Positions 1 to 5,554 of a stretch of 9,794 nucleotides of DNA are shown piece by piece. Both the position numbers and the translations under genes were made by a program. Origin of the DNA: Rubritepida sp. (GTDB lineage Bacteria; Pseudomonadota; Alphaproteobacteria; Acetobacterales; Acetobacteraceae); NCBI GenBank assembly GCA_014376425.1, contig JACMRO010000111.1:1-9794 (forward strand), written 5' to 3'. Within the stretch, counting starts at the first letter, position 1. Each line of letters begins with the position of its first letter. Below the pieces are notes generated by a model. The model was not told where the DNA came from. It did no database searches and was given only the letters and a program-made list of their open reading frames with translations.

Positions 1-408
1 CGACTTGCCGGCATCCTGTTCCAGATGCAGGCGGGTGATGCCGATGGTCTTGCGGCTGCCGTCCTCGAGCGTGATCTCGATCTCGCCGGTGCCGATGATG
101 GGGTGGGCGAACTGGCTGATCTGATAGCCCTGCGGTAGGTCGGCATAGAAGTAGTTCTTGCGGTCGAAGCGGGACCAGAGGTTGACCTGGGCGTTGAGGC
201 CCAGACCGGTGCGGACGGCCTGGGCCACGCATTCGCCGTTGATGGAGGGGAGCATGCCGGGGAAGCCGGCATCGATGAAGCTGACCTGGGAGTTCGGCTC
301 GGCGCCGAAGGCGGTGGCGGCGCCGGAGAAGAGCTTTGACTGCGAGGTGACCTGGGCGTGGACTTCGAGGCCGATGACGAGTTCGTAGCCGTCGATTGTG
401 TAGGTCAT
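1..408 (-). CDS. gatB: Asp-tRNA(Asn)/Glu-tRNA(Gln) amidotransferase subunit B, N-terminal part (cut by window edge)
   Basis: GatB is the tRNA-binding and kinase subunit of GatCAB, which phosphorylates the side chain of mischarged Glu-tRNA(Gln) or Asp-tRNA(Asn) so that it can be amidated. The first 136 codons are present. They open with MTYTIDGYELVIGLEVHAQV and contain FDRKNYFYADLPQGYQISQ, both typical of the GatB catalytic cradle. The family's zinc-binding Cys pairs are absent: KLFSGA stands where many GatBs have a Cys pair, and VSFIDAG replaces VCPVCLG. As I recall, this Cys-less form is usual in alphaproteobacteria. The ATG shares four bases (ATGA) with the gatA stop, and a GGGGG run lies 7 nt upstream, which supports this start and translational coupling. 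The C-terminal tRNA-binding domains lie outside the window. Confidence 0.96.
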   Translation of the reverse strand, partial: MTYTIDGYELVIGLEVHAQVTSQSKLFSGAATAFGAEPNSQVSFIDAGFPGMLPSINGECVAQAVRTGLGLNAQVNLWSRFDRKNYFYADLPQGYQISQFAHPIIGTGEIEITLEDGSRKTIGITRLHLEQDAGKS

Positions 409-1880
409 GCGCGAACCCCCGGCATGGCAGCAAAGCCGGCAGCCCGTTCCACCGCACCGGCCACCGCAAACACCCCCTCCTCATCGAACGGCTTGCCCAC
501 AACCTGCAGCCCCAACGGCAGCCCCTGCGCATCCAGCCCGGCCGGCACCGCCATCCCCGGCAGCCCGGCCAAATTCGCCGTCACCGTGAACACGTCATTG
601 AGGTACATCGCCACCGGGTCGTTTTGCTTCTCGTCCAGCCCGAACGCCGCACTGGGCGTGGCCGGCGTCAGCAATGCGTCGCACACCTCCCAGGCCCGGT
701 CGAAGTCGCGCTTGATCAGCGCGCGAACCTGCTGCGCCTTCAGGTAATATGCATCGTAATAGCCTGCGCTCAGCACATAGGTGCCGATCATGATCCGCCG
801 CTGCACCTCGGCGCCGAAGCCCGCGGCCCGGGTGCGTTCGTACAGCTCGGTCAGATCGCCGCCGGCCACGCGGGCGCCAAAGCGCACGCCGTCATAGCGT
901 GCCAGGTTCGAGGACGCCTCGGCCGGCGCCACAATATAGTAGGTTGGCAGCGCATACTTGGTATGCGGCAGAGAGACATCGACGATGGTGGCACCGGCGT
1001 CGCGCAGCCACGCGATACCCTGCTGCCACAGCGCCTCGATTTCCGCCGGCATTCCGTCCATGCGGTATTCGCGCGGGATGCCGATACGCATGCCGCGCAC
1101 GCCACGGCCCACGGCCGCCGCGAAGTCCGGTACCGGTATCTCCACGCTGGTGCTGTCACGCGGGTCAAAGCCGCTCATGCTGCGCAGCAGGATGGCGCAA
1201 TCCATCACGTCACGCGCGATCGGGCCGGCCTGGTCCAGCGACGATGCGAACGCCACCACGCCGAAGCGCGAGCAGCGCCCATAGGTCGGCTTGATGCCGG
1301 CCACGCCGCAGAACGCCGCCGGCTGGCGGATCGAACCACCGGTGTCCGTCGCCGTCGCCCCCAGCGCCATTCGCGCCGCGACCGCGGCCGCCGAACCGCC
1401 GGACGACCCACCCGGTACCAGCCGGGTGTCGGGGTCGTTCGCGCGGGACCAGGGGTTTTCCACCGGCCCGAACGCGCTGGTGGCGTTGGAGCTGCCCATG
1501 GCGAACTCGTCCAGGTTCAGCTTGCCCAGGAAGACCGCGCCGTCGCGCAGCAGTTTTCCCGTGATCGTGCTCTCATAGGGCGGCACGAAATCGCCCAGGA
1601 TACGGCTGCCTGCGGTGGTGCGGGTTCCGGCGGTGCAGAACAGGTCCTTGATGCCGAGCGGTATGCCCTCCAGCGGGCCGCCCTGGCCGGTGGCGAGGCG
1701 GGCGTCGGACGCATCGGCCGCGGCCAGCGCCGCGTCGCCGGTCACGGTGATGTAGGCGTTCAGCCGCGGGTTGAGTGCGGCGATGGCGTCGAGATAGGCC
1801 TGCGTCAGCTCGCGCGCGGACAACGCTCGCCGGTCCAGCGCGGCGCGGGCCTGGGCCAGCGTGAGGTCGGTCGGGCGCAT
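405..1880 (-). CDS. gatA: Asp-tRNA(Asn)/Glu-tRNA(Gln) amidotransferase subunit A (amidase)
   Basis: GatA is the glutaminase of GatCAB. It hydrolyses glutamine or asparagine and sends ammonia through a tunnel to GatB. The 491-residue protein has the full amidase-signature fold and the usual family length. The Ser-cisSer-Lys triad is intact: Lys78 in GIKDLF, Ser159 in GGSSGGSAAA and the nucleophile Ser183 in DTGGSIRQPA (assigned by spacing to the S. aureus GatA triad). The following GVAGIKPTYGRCSRFGVVAF segment is also typical. The ATG overlaps the gatC stop by one base (TAATG) and an AAGG lies about 10 nt upstream, inside gatC. The stop overlaps the gatB start by 4 bp, so gatC, gatA and gatB form one coupled operon. 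Confidence 0.98.
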   Translation of the reverse strand: MRPTDLTLAQARAALDRRALSARELTQAYLDAIAALNPRLNAYITVTGDAALAAADASDARLATGQGGPLEGIPLGIKDLFCTAGTRTTAGSRILGDFVPPYESTITGKLLRDGAVFLGKLNLDEFAMGSSNATSAFGPVENPWSRANDPDTRLVPGGSSGGSAAAVAARMALGATATDTGGSIRQPAAFCGVAGIKPTYGRCSRFGVVAFASSLDQAGPIARDVMDCAILLRSMSGFDPRDSTSVEIPVPDFAAAVGRGVRGMRIGIPREYRMDGMPAEIEALWQQGIAWLRDAGATIVDVSLPHTKYALPTYYIVAPAEASSNLARYDGVRFGARVAGGDLTELYERTRAAGFGAEVQRRIMIGTYVLSAGYYDAYYLKAQQVRALIKRDFDRAWEVCDALLTPATPSAAFGLDEKQNDPVAMYLNDVFTVTANLAGLPGMAVPAGLDAQGLPLGLQVVGKPFDEEGVFAVAGAVERAAGFAAMPGVRA

Positions 1881-2167
1881 TATTCAATCACCTTGGGCAC
1901 ACCGAAATAGGCGCCCTCCCGGTCCGGCGCGTTGGCCAGGATGGCATCGCCTTGGGCACCGTCGGTGACCTTGTCCGCGCGCCAGCGCAGCGCGCTGGCC
2001 CCCCCGCCGGCCATGGGCAGGACGCCCGTGGTATCCACCTCGGCCAGCTGCTCGATCCAGCCCAGGATGGCATTGATTTCTGCCGCCAGGGCGGGCAGCG
2101 CGGCCTCGTCGACATGGATGCGGCTCAGCGTGGCCACGCGTTTCATGGTGGTGATGTCCACGCTCAT
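1880..2167 (-). CDS. gatC: Asp-tRNA(Asn)/Glu-tRNA(Gln) amidotransferase subunit C
   Basis: GatC is the small subunit that wraps around GatA and stabilises its contact with GatB. The protein has 95 residues, the usual family length. It shows the typical N-terminal helix pattern (TMKRVATLSRIHVDEAALP), a central INAILGWIEQLAEVDTTGV and a C-terminal tail with DKVTDGAQGDAILANAPDRE ending in GVPKVIE. A GAGG (2175-2178, read on the minus strand) lies 7 nt before the ATG, a good ribosome site that fixes the start. It is the first gene of the gatCAB operon and diverges from ruvX with 31 bp between starts. Its promoter must therefore lie in that gap or inside the 5' end of ruvX. I could not pick a convincing -35/-10 pair there. 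Confidence 0.97.
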   Translation of the reverse strand: MSVDITTMKRVATLSRIHVDEAALPALAAEINAILGWIEQLAEVDTTGVLPMAGGGASALRWRADKVTDGAQGDAILANAPDREGAYFGVPKVIE

Positions 2168-2188
2168 CGCGGGTCCTCAAAGCTGCTA

Positions 2189-2221
2189 TGCGGCATGGAT
2201 GGCCTTGTTCACCATGCCGCA
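2189..2221. repeat. 10-bp perfect inverted repeat across the ruvX start and upstream of gatC
   Basis: TGCGGCATGG (2189-2198) and CCATGCCGCA (2212-2221) are perfect reverse complements around a 13-base centre. The first ruvX ATG (2199) sits at the beginning of the loop and the alternative ATG (2214) lies inside the right arm. On the other strand the repeat occupies about 22-54 bases upstream of the gatC start. It could be a DNA operator acting on both divergent genes, or a hairpin in the ruvX mRNA that covers its start. The symmetry is seen directly; either function is inference. Confidence 0.6.
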
Positions 2222-2684
2222 ACTGCGTGCAAGCCTGCCGCGTCACGCCCGCATCCTGGGGATCGACCCGGGCAGCCGGGTGATCGGCCTGGCGCTGTCG
2301 GACGTGTTGCTGATGTTGGCCAGCCCTTATGGCGCGCTGAAACGCGGCAAGTTGGCGGTCAATGCGGCGGAGGTGCGGGCCATTGCGTCCAAGGAAGGCG
2401 TGGGCGGCCTGCTGGTCGGCCTGCCGCTAGGGATGGACGGCAGCTTCGGCCCGGCGGCGCAGGCGGCGAAGGACTGGGCTATGGCGCTGGGCGATGCGGT
2501 GGGGCTGGGGGTGGCGCTGTGGGATGAGCGGCTCTCGAGCGCCGCGGTCAACCGCGCGATGATCGAGGCGGATGTGACGCGGGCGAAGCGGGCGGCGGCG
2601 GTGGATGCGGCGGCGGCGGCTTATGTGTTGCAGGCGGCGCTGGATGCGAGTGTAGTCTTACAGTTAGACGGAGATTGGGCATGA
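2199..2684 (+). CDS. ruvX: RuvX/YqgF family nuclease (putative Holliday junction resolvase, pre-16S rRNA nuclease)
   Basis: RuvX is a small cytoplasmic RNase H-like nuclease. In E. coli it is linked to 5'-end maturation of 16S rRNA, and in other bacteria to Holliday-junction cleavage. The 161-residue protein has all family motifs: GIDPGSRVIGLALSD at 21-35 with catalytic Asp23, LLVGLPLGMDGS at 71-82, DERLSS with Glu110, and RAAAVDAAAAAYVLQAALD with Asp136. The ATG at 2199 is chosen, but 2214 (156 residues) is equally possible. Neither has a clear Shine-Dalgarno, and the open frame runs further upstream antisense to gatC. The last dozen codons, after the AALDA helix, are visibly poorer in GC. 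They also carry the ribosome site for the next gene, which starts within the ruvX stop (ATGA). Confidence 0.95.
   Translation: MALFTMPQLRASLPRHARILGIDPGSRVIGLALSDVLLMLASPYGALKRGKLAVNAAEVRAIASKEGVGGLLVGLPLGMDGSFGPAAQAAKDWAMALGDAVGLGVALWDERLSSAAVNRAMIEADVTRAKRAAAVDAAAAAYVLQAALDASVVLQLDGDWA
2670..2673 (+). promoter_or_regulatory. Shine-Dalgarno GGAG deciding the start of the OmpA-like gene
   Basis: GGAG lies inside the end of ruvX, exactly 7 nt before the ATG at 2681. It is the clearest plus-strand ribosome site in the window. It selects 2681 over the in-frame TTG at 2675 and implies coupled translation from the ruvX message. Confidence 0.75.
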
Positions 2685-3169
2685 TTGGAAGACGAGCCCT
2701 CGCCGGTGCACTGTCGGCTACGATCCTCGCGTCGCGAGCAAACGCCTATTCGCGGTTTCACGGAGTGTTCTTCGATCGAGGGGCAACTTCCATCAACAAG
2801 CGCGGCCGGGACGTGCTGCGGGATACGGTTCGGTTTTACCCAACGGCCCTCGAAGGGTTTCGCAGCCTGCAACAATTCGGAGTTGCTCCAAGCGCCCCAA
2901 GCCCATGGATTCATGTCGGTGGTTGGGCTGGCGATGGCGCTCACGACGCCGAAAACGAGTTCCTGCCCTCCATGCGGGCTTTGAACGTGGTCCAACTTCT
3001 TCTCGAAGGCGGCCTGCCGGCAGGCTTCATCGTGACTTCGAGCTTTGCCGCTTGTCGGCCGTTCTTTTCCGGGCTGCCGATGGACGATGACCAAAACCGC
3101 CTGGCGTATGTGACCTTCCAACCCTCGCCCAAACGCCCCCCCGGTGGCCTGCCTCCCTTCGAGCGCTGA
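2681..3169 (+). CDS. Small exported protein with a degenerate OmpA-like domain
   Basis: This 162-residue protein has no clear assignment by eye. Its N-terminus looks like a Sec signal peptide: Arg4-Arg5, a short hydrophobic stretch, then ANA at 20-22 as the likely cleavage site. The remainder follows the OmpA C-terminal pattern. It has VFFDRGATSINKRGRDVL at 29-46, IHVGGWAGDG at 77-86, then NEFLPSMRALNVVQLLLEGG matching the family's N..LS..RA..V...L...G, and finally NRLAYVTF at 139-146 in place of NRRVEI. The peptidoglycan-binding Arg corresponds to Arg99. The usual Asp of GHTD is displaced by one residue (GWAGD, Asp85), so binding may be altered. A Pro-rich tail follows. The start is fixed by GGAG 7 nt upstream and overlaps the ruvX stop. 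Base composition is less GC-rich than the flanking core genes. That it is exported and periplasmic is an inference. Confidence 0.8.
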   Translation: MIGRRALAGALSATILASRANAYSRFHGVFFDRGATSINKRGRDVLRDTVRFYPTALEGFRSLQQFGVAPSAPSPWIHVGGWAGDGAHDAENEFLPSMRALNVVQLLLEGGLPAGFIVTSSFAACRPFFSGLPMDDDQNRLAYVTFQPSPKRPPGGLPPFER

Positions 3170-3183
3170 CGGGGAGGCAGGCC
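3146..3183 (+). terminator. Terminator-like hairpin over the end of the OmpA-like gene
   Basis: GGCCTGCCTCCC (3146-3157) and GGGAGGCAGGCC (3172-3183) form a perfect 12-bp stem with a 14-nt loop that contains the stop codon (3167-3169). The downstream sequence (TTGCCAGCG) has no T-run, so it is not a canonical intrinsic terminator. It may still stop transcription in a GC-rich genome or protect the 3' end of the ruvX message. It separates ruvX and the OmpA-like gene from parDE. Confidence 0.5.
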
Positions 3184-3199
3184 TTGCCAGCGATTGGTC

Positions 3200-3235
3200 T
3201 TGCCCGGCCCCCAGCCCCATCCCTATCTTTGCCTG
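3200..3235 (+). promoter_or_regulatory. Candidate parDE promoter giving a leaderless transcript
   Basis: TTGCCC (3200-3205) and TATCTT (3224-3229) are separated by 18 bp. Six bases after the -10 comes the A of the parD ATG (3236), which is where transcription would be expected to begin. No Shine-Dalgarno precedes the ATG, so a leaderless message fits. The -35 lies in the second of two CTTGCC copies (3183-3188 and 3199-3204), which might be half-sites for ParD autoregulation. Confidence 0.5.
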
Positions 3236-3496
3236 ATGACGCAACTCGAACATCTCGGCATCGACGTCCACCCCGACGTGGCAAACGACCTGCGAGCCGC
3301 GGTCGCTGCCGGCGAATTCGCCAATGTGAGCGAGGCCATCCAGGTCGCTGTCGAATCCTGGCAGGCGCATCGAGCTCTCGAAGGCTGGGACATCGAGGAA
3401 CTGCGGAAGCTCGTGCAGGACGGCATGGACAGTGGACCTGGCATTCCGGCGGAAGTCGTGTTCGCCCGCTTGCGCGCTAAAATTGCGGCACTTTGA
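3236..3496 (+). CDS. parD: ParD-like type II antitoxin
   Basis: ParD antitoxins bind and neutralise ParE toxins and repress their own operon through an N-terminal ribbon-helix-helix. This 86-residue protein has a short beta segment (LGIDVHPDV, 7-15). Helices follow with the family's pattern AAVAAGEFANVSEAIQVAVE (21-40), where the GEFANVSEAI turn matches the typical GRY.S.SE.. motif. The C-terminal toxin-wrapping part (WDIEELRKLVQDGMDSGPGI, 51-70) resembles ParD tails of the ...I..GLDSG.. kind and ends in ARLRAKIAAL. The ATG at 3236 is chosen because the RHH begins soon after and a -10 element lies 6 nt upstream. In-frame upstream codons would add residues unrelated to the family. The stop overlaps the parE start by 4 bp. 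Confidence 0.88.
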   Translation: MTQLEHLGIDVHPDVANDLRAAVAAGEFANVSEAIQVAVESWQAHRALEGWDIEELRKLVQDGMDSGPGIPAEVVFARLRAKIAAL

Positions 3497-3792
3497 CCTC
3501 CACGCCCGAGGCCGAATTTTCCTCACTCGCCGAAGCCGATCTTGAGGAGATCGCCCTTTACATAGCGCGGGGCAGCAAACGAAGCGCGGAGGCTTTCACC
3601 GCGGCCATACAAGCCAAGGCGGCCGCCGCGGCGGCGATGCCGTTGGCTTACCCTGCAAGACCAGAACTCGGCCCTGCCATGCGAATGACGACACACGGGC
3701 GCTACGTCATCCTATTCCGTCCCGTCGCGGCGGGCGGCATTCGAATCGAGCGCGTTCTGCACAGTGCGCGCAACTTCCGCAGCCTCTTCTAG
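3493..3792 (+). CDS. parE: ParE/RelE-family toxin
   Basis: This 99-residue protein fits the ParE/RelE fold. ParE members inhibit DNA gyrase, while RelE members cleave mRNA on the ribosome. Visible marks are AEADLEEIALYIARGSKRSA (13-32), the two-helix start of ParE; MPLAYPARPELGPAMRM (49-65), the usual conserved-Pro/Gly turn; GRYVILFRP (69-77), equivalent to the Y.I.YR strand; and IRIERVLHSARNF (83-95), equivalent to the I.RVLHg.RD end. The ending RVLHSARN favours the ParE group over mRNA-cleaving RelE, but that is inference. The start is TTG, overlapping the parD stop (TTGA), with no strong ribosome site. This favours low, coupled toxin synthesis, as is common in such pairs. The motifs appear intact, so the toxin is probably functional. 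Confidence 0.88.
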   Translation: MTSTPEAEFSSLAEADLEEIALYIARGSKRSAEAFTAAIQAKAAAAAAMPLAYPARPELGPAMRMTTHGRYVILFRPVAAGGIRIERVLHSARNFRSLF

Positions 3793-3809
3793 ACTGCTCC
3801 CGCGCCCGC

Positions 3810-3815
3810 TAACAT
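3810..3815 (+). promoter_or_regulatory. Possible -10 element for leaderless pyrB
   Basis: TAACAT ends 6 nt before the GTG start of pyrB at 3822, and no Shine-Dalgarno is present. The -35 region, about 17 bp upstream (TTCTAG), is poor. The position repeats the parD arrangement, but the assignment is weak. Confidence 0.3.
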
Positions 3816-3821
3816 GCAGCT

Positions 3822-4772
3822 GTGTCCTTCTCCTACCCCATCCTCCCGACCGGCCACCTCCTCGCCATCGAAGGCCTGGAATCGCCGCACATCGCGGCCC
3901 TGCTGGACCTCGCCGAATCCTACGCCCTGCTAAACCGCCAGGGTAAAACCCAGCGCGACCTGTTGCGCGGCCGCACCCTGATCAACCTGTTTTTCGAGGA
4001 CAGCACTCGCACCCGCACCAGCTTCGAGATCGCCGGCAAGCGCCTGGGCGCCGACGTCATCAACATGAGCGTCTCCAACTCCAGCGTGAACAAGGGCGAG
4101 ACACTGCTCGACACCGCCAGCACGCTCAACGCCATGAACACCGACCTGCTGGTGGTGCGCCACGCCCAGTCCGGCGCGCCGGCGCTGTTGGCGCAGAAGG
4201 TCACCGCCGCCGTCATTAACGCCGGCGACGGCACGCATGAGCACCCGACCCAGGCGCTGCTGGATGCGCTGACCATCCGCCGCCACAAGGGCGACCTGCG
4301 CAACCTGATCGTGGCCATCTGCGGCGACATCACCCATTCCCGCGTGGCGCGCTCCAACATCCACCTGCTGGGTGCGATGGGGGCGGAGGTGCGGCTGATC
4401 GCGCCGCCCACCCTGCTGCCGGCCGAAGTCGGGCGGCTGGGCGTGACCGTGTTCCACGACATGCGAAAAGGCCTGGCCGGCGCCGATGTGGTGATGATGC
4501 TGCGGCTGCAGCGCGAGCGGATGTCGGGCGGGATGGTGCCCAGCGCGCGGGAGTTCTTCCGCTTCTACGGCCTGGACATGGAAAAGCTGTCTTTCGCCAA
4601 ACCCGACTCCATCGTGATGCACCCCGGGCCGATGAATCGCGGCATCGAGATCGACAGCGCGGTCGCCGACCACCCGACGCGCAGCGTGATCGGCGAGCAG
4701 GTGGAGATGGGTGTGGCCCTGCGCATGGCGGTGCTGGACGTGCTGGCGCGCAGCCTGCGACGCCACGCGTGA
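3822..4772 (+). CDS. pyrB: Aspartate carbamoyltransferase catalytic chain
   Basis: PyrB condenses carbamoyl phosphate with aspartate, the first committed step of de novo pyrimidine synthesis in the cytoplasm. The 316-residue protein has every expected motif. These are STRTRTSFE (61-69, carbamoyl-phosphate loop), SVNKGETLLDT (88-98, the mobile 80s loop with Lys91), VVRHA (111-115), HEHPTQALLDA (139-149), GDITHSRVARSN (168-179) and HPGPMNRGIEI (267-277). The length is that of a plain catalytic chain, without the N-terminal extension of Pseudomonas PyrB and with no pyrI nearby. The start is GTG; an ATG at 3814 is out of frame. The stop overlaps the following acetyltransferase start (GTGA). The inactive dihydroorotase homologue 0.8 kb downstream is its probable structural partner. 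Confidence 0.97.
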   Translation: MSFSYPILPTGHLLAIEGLESPHIAALLDLAESYALLNRQGKTQRDLLRGRTLINLFFEDSTRTRTSFEIAGKRLGADVINMSVSNSSVNKGETLLDTASTLNAMNTDLLVVRHAQSGAPALLAQKVTAAVINAGDGTHEHPTQALLDALTIRRHKGDLRNLIVAICGDITHSRVARSNIHLLGAMGAEVRLIAPPTLLPAEVGRLGVTVFHDMRKGLAGADVVMMLRLQRERMSGGMVPSAREFFRFYGLDMEKLSFAKPDSIVMHPGPMNRGIEIDSAVADHPTRSVIGEQVEMGVALRMAVLDVLARSLRRHA

Positions 4773-5242
4773 TACCGCAGTGGGATGCCGCGGGCACCGC
4801 CGCGCCCCGGCTGGCCCGGCCGGAGGAAGCGCCGGCCCTGCGCGACCTGGTGCGCGCCGCCTACGCCCATTACGTCCCTCGCCTGGGCCGCGAGCCCACA
4901 CCCATGGGCGACGATTACGCCGCCCGCATCGCCGCCGGCCAGGCCTGGTGGGTGCCGGGCATCGCCGTGCTCGTGCTGGTGGAGCAGGACGGCATGCTGC
5001 TGGACAACATCGCGGTGGCCGCGACGGCCCGCGGCCAGGGCATCGGCCGCGCCCTGATCGCCTTCGCGCAAGCGCAGGCGCGGGCGGGTGGGCATGCCCG
5101 TCTGTGGCTCCGCACCAACGAGAAAATGGTCGAGAATATCGCGCTCTACACGGCGTTGGGCTTTACCGAGACACACCGCGAAACCCAGGCGAGCTTCCGA
5201 CGCGTCTTCATGGAGAAGCGGCTCAGCCGGCCAGCAGCTTGA
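4769..5242 (+). CDS. GNAT-family N-acetyltransferase
   Basis: This is a 157-residue single-domain GNAT enzyme, which would transfer an acetyl group from acetyl-CoA to an amine. The substrate is unknown. Motif A, DNIAVAATARGQGIGRALI (79-97), has the R/Q-x-x-G-x-G/A pyrophosphate-binding turn (RGQGIGR, 88-94). Motif B is NEKMVENIALYTALGF (117-132), with Asn123 and Tyr127 as in active members. Strand VLVLVEQDGMLLDN precedes motif A as usual. Translation starts with GTG inside the pyrB stop, so it is coupled to pyrB. This is an unusual place, because it separates pyrB from the dihydroorotase homologue. The last 20 bases overlap the end of the convergent minus-strand gene. A link to pyrimidine metabolism is possible but nothing in the sequence shows it. 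Confidence 0.92.
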   Translation: MIPQWDAAGTAAPRLARPEEAPALRDLVRAAYAHYVPRLGREPTPMGDDYAARIAAGQAWWVPGIAVLVLVEQDGMLLDNIAVAATARGQGIGRALIAFAQAQARAGGHARLWLRTNEKMVENIALYTALGFTETHRETQASFRRVFMEKRLSRPAA

Positions 5243-5468
5243 CCAGGCTGCCGGTGTTCAGCGCGGTCAATGCCGCGACACCATATTTCAACAACCCCAG
5301 ATCGGCGCGCACCGGTGCCAGCGCCACTTCCATGTCCGACTTGGACACCAGCGAGCCGGCGCCATAGGCAGCCAGCTCCTCCGCCAACCCCTTGGCCTGG
5401 TCGGACGAGAAGCCCCTGGCCTGTAGCCGCTCTGAAAACCTCAGCGTGCCGAACGGGATCGTATTCAT
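5223..5468 (-). CDS. Small protein resembling the DUF1640/CCDC90 (coiled-coil) family
   Basis: This 81-residue protein runs against its neighbours. Its N-terminal part, IPFGTLRFSERLQARGFSSD (4-23) followed by QAKGLAEELAAY (24-35) and LVSKSDMEVALAPVRADL (40-57), follows the bacterial DUF1640 pattern (FDTLKF..RL...G....QAE..AEALA....LVTK.DLE...). In that family, which includes mitochondrial CCDC90/MCUR1 relatives, a head is followed by a coiled coil and a C-terminal membrane helix. Here the coiled coil is very short, and the end (LKYGVAALTALNTGSLVKLL, 60-79) is mildly hydrophobic but not a strong membrane span. It may therefore be a reduced form. No good Shine-Dalgarno precedes the ATG, which was chosen because family similarity begins immediately. 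The tail overlaps the GNAT gene by 20 bp. Its function is unknown. Confidence 0.72.
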   Translation of the reverse strand: MNTIPFGTLRFSERLQARGFSSDQAKGLAEELAAYGAGSLVSKSDMEVALAPVRADLGLLKYGVAALTALNTGSLVKLLAG

Positions 5469-5554
5469 GGCAACAACATGGGCATCGCCTCGCCGATTTC
5501 CAAAGCTATTCCGCCCCATGGCGTGACCCCGGGCGCCGTATATACTGTGACCCG
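5469..5554. promoter_or_regulatory. Divergent promoter region between the DUF1640-like gene and pyrX
   Basis: These 86 bases lie between divergent starts. For pyrX, TATACT (5541-5546), within TATATACT, is a strong -10 match ending 8 nt before the ATG, so the message would have almost no leader. No Shine-Dalgarno is visible and no good -35 stands 16-18 bp upstream. GTGACCC occurs twice, at 5523-5529 and 5547-5553, 24 bp apart and flanking the -10; this may be a regulator site. I found no clear promoter for the minus-strand gene. Confidence 0.5.

Noticed and set aside
396..1910. Long plus-strand open frame opposite gatA
   Set aside because: It is a GC-rich antisense shadow: Arg/His/Ala-rich product with no recognisable motif, while the minus strand encodes an intact GatA.
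2621..3526. Minus-strand open frame opposite the OmpA-like gene and parD
   Set aside because: No motif or ribosome site. The plus strand has a strong ribosome site, a signal peptide and family patterns, which explain the region better.
3814..3933. Short out-of-frame ATG reading frame (39 codons) overlapping the pyrB start
   Set aside because: It could be an upstream regulatory peptide, but the ATG overlaps the possible -10 and there is no ribosome site. It is most simply a chance frame.
3930..4901. Minus-strand open frame opposite pyrB
   Set aside because: His/Gln/Gly-rich shadow product; pyrB has all catalytic motifs on the plus strand.
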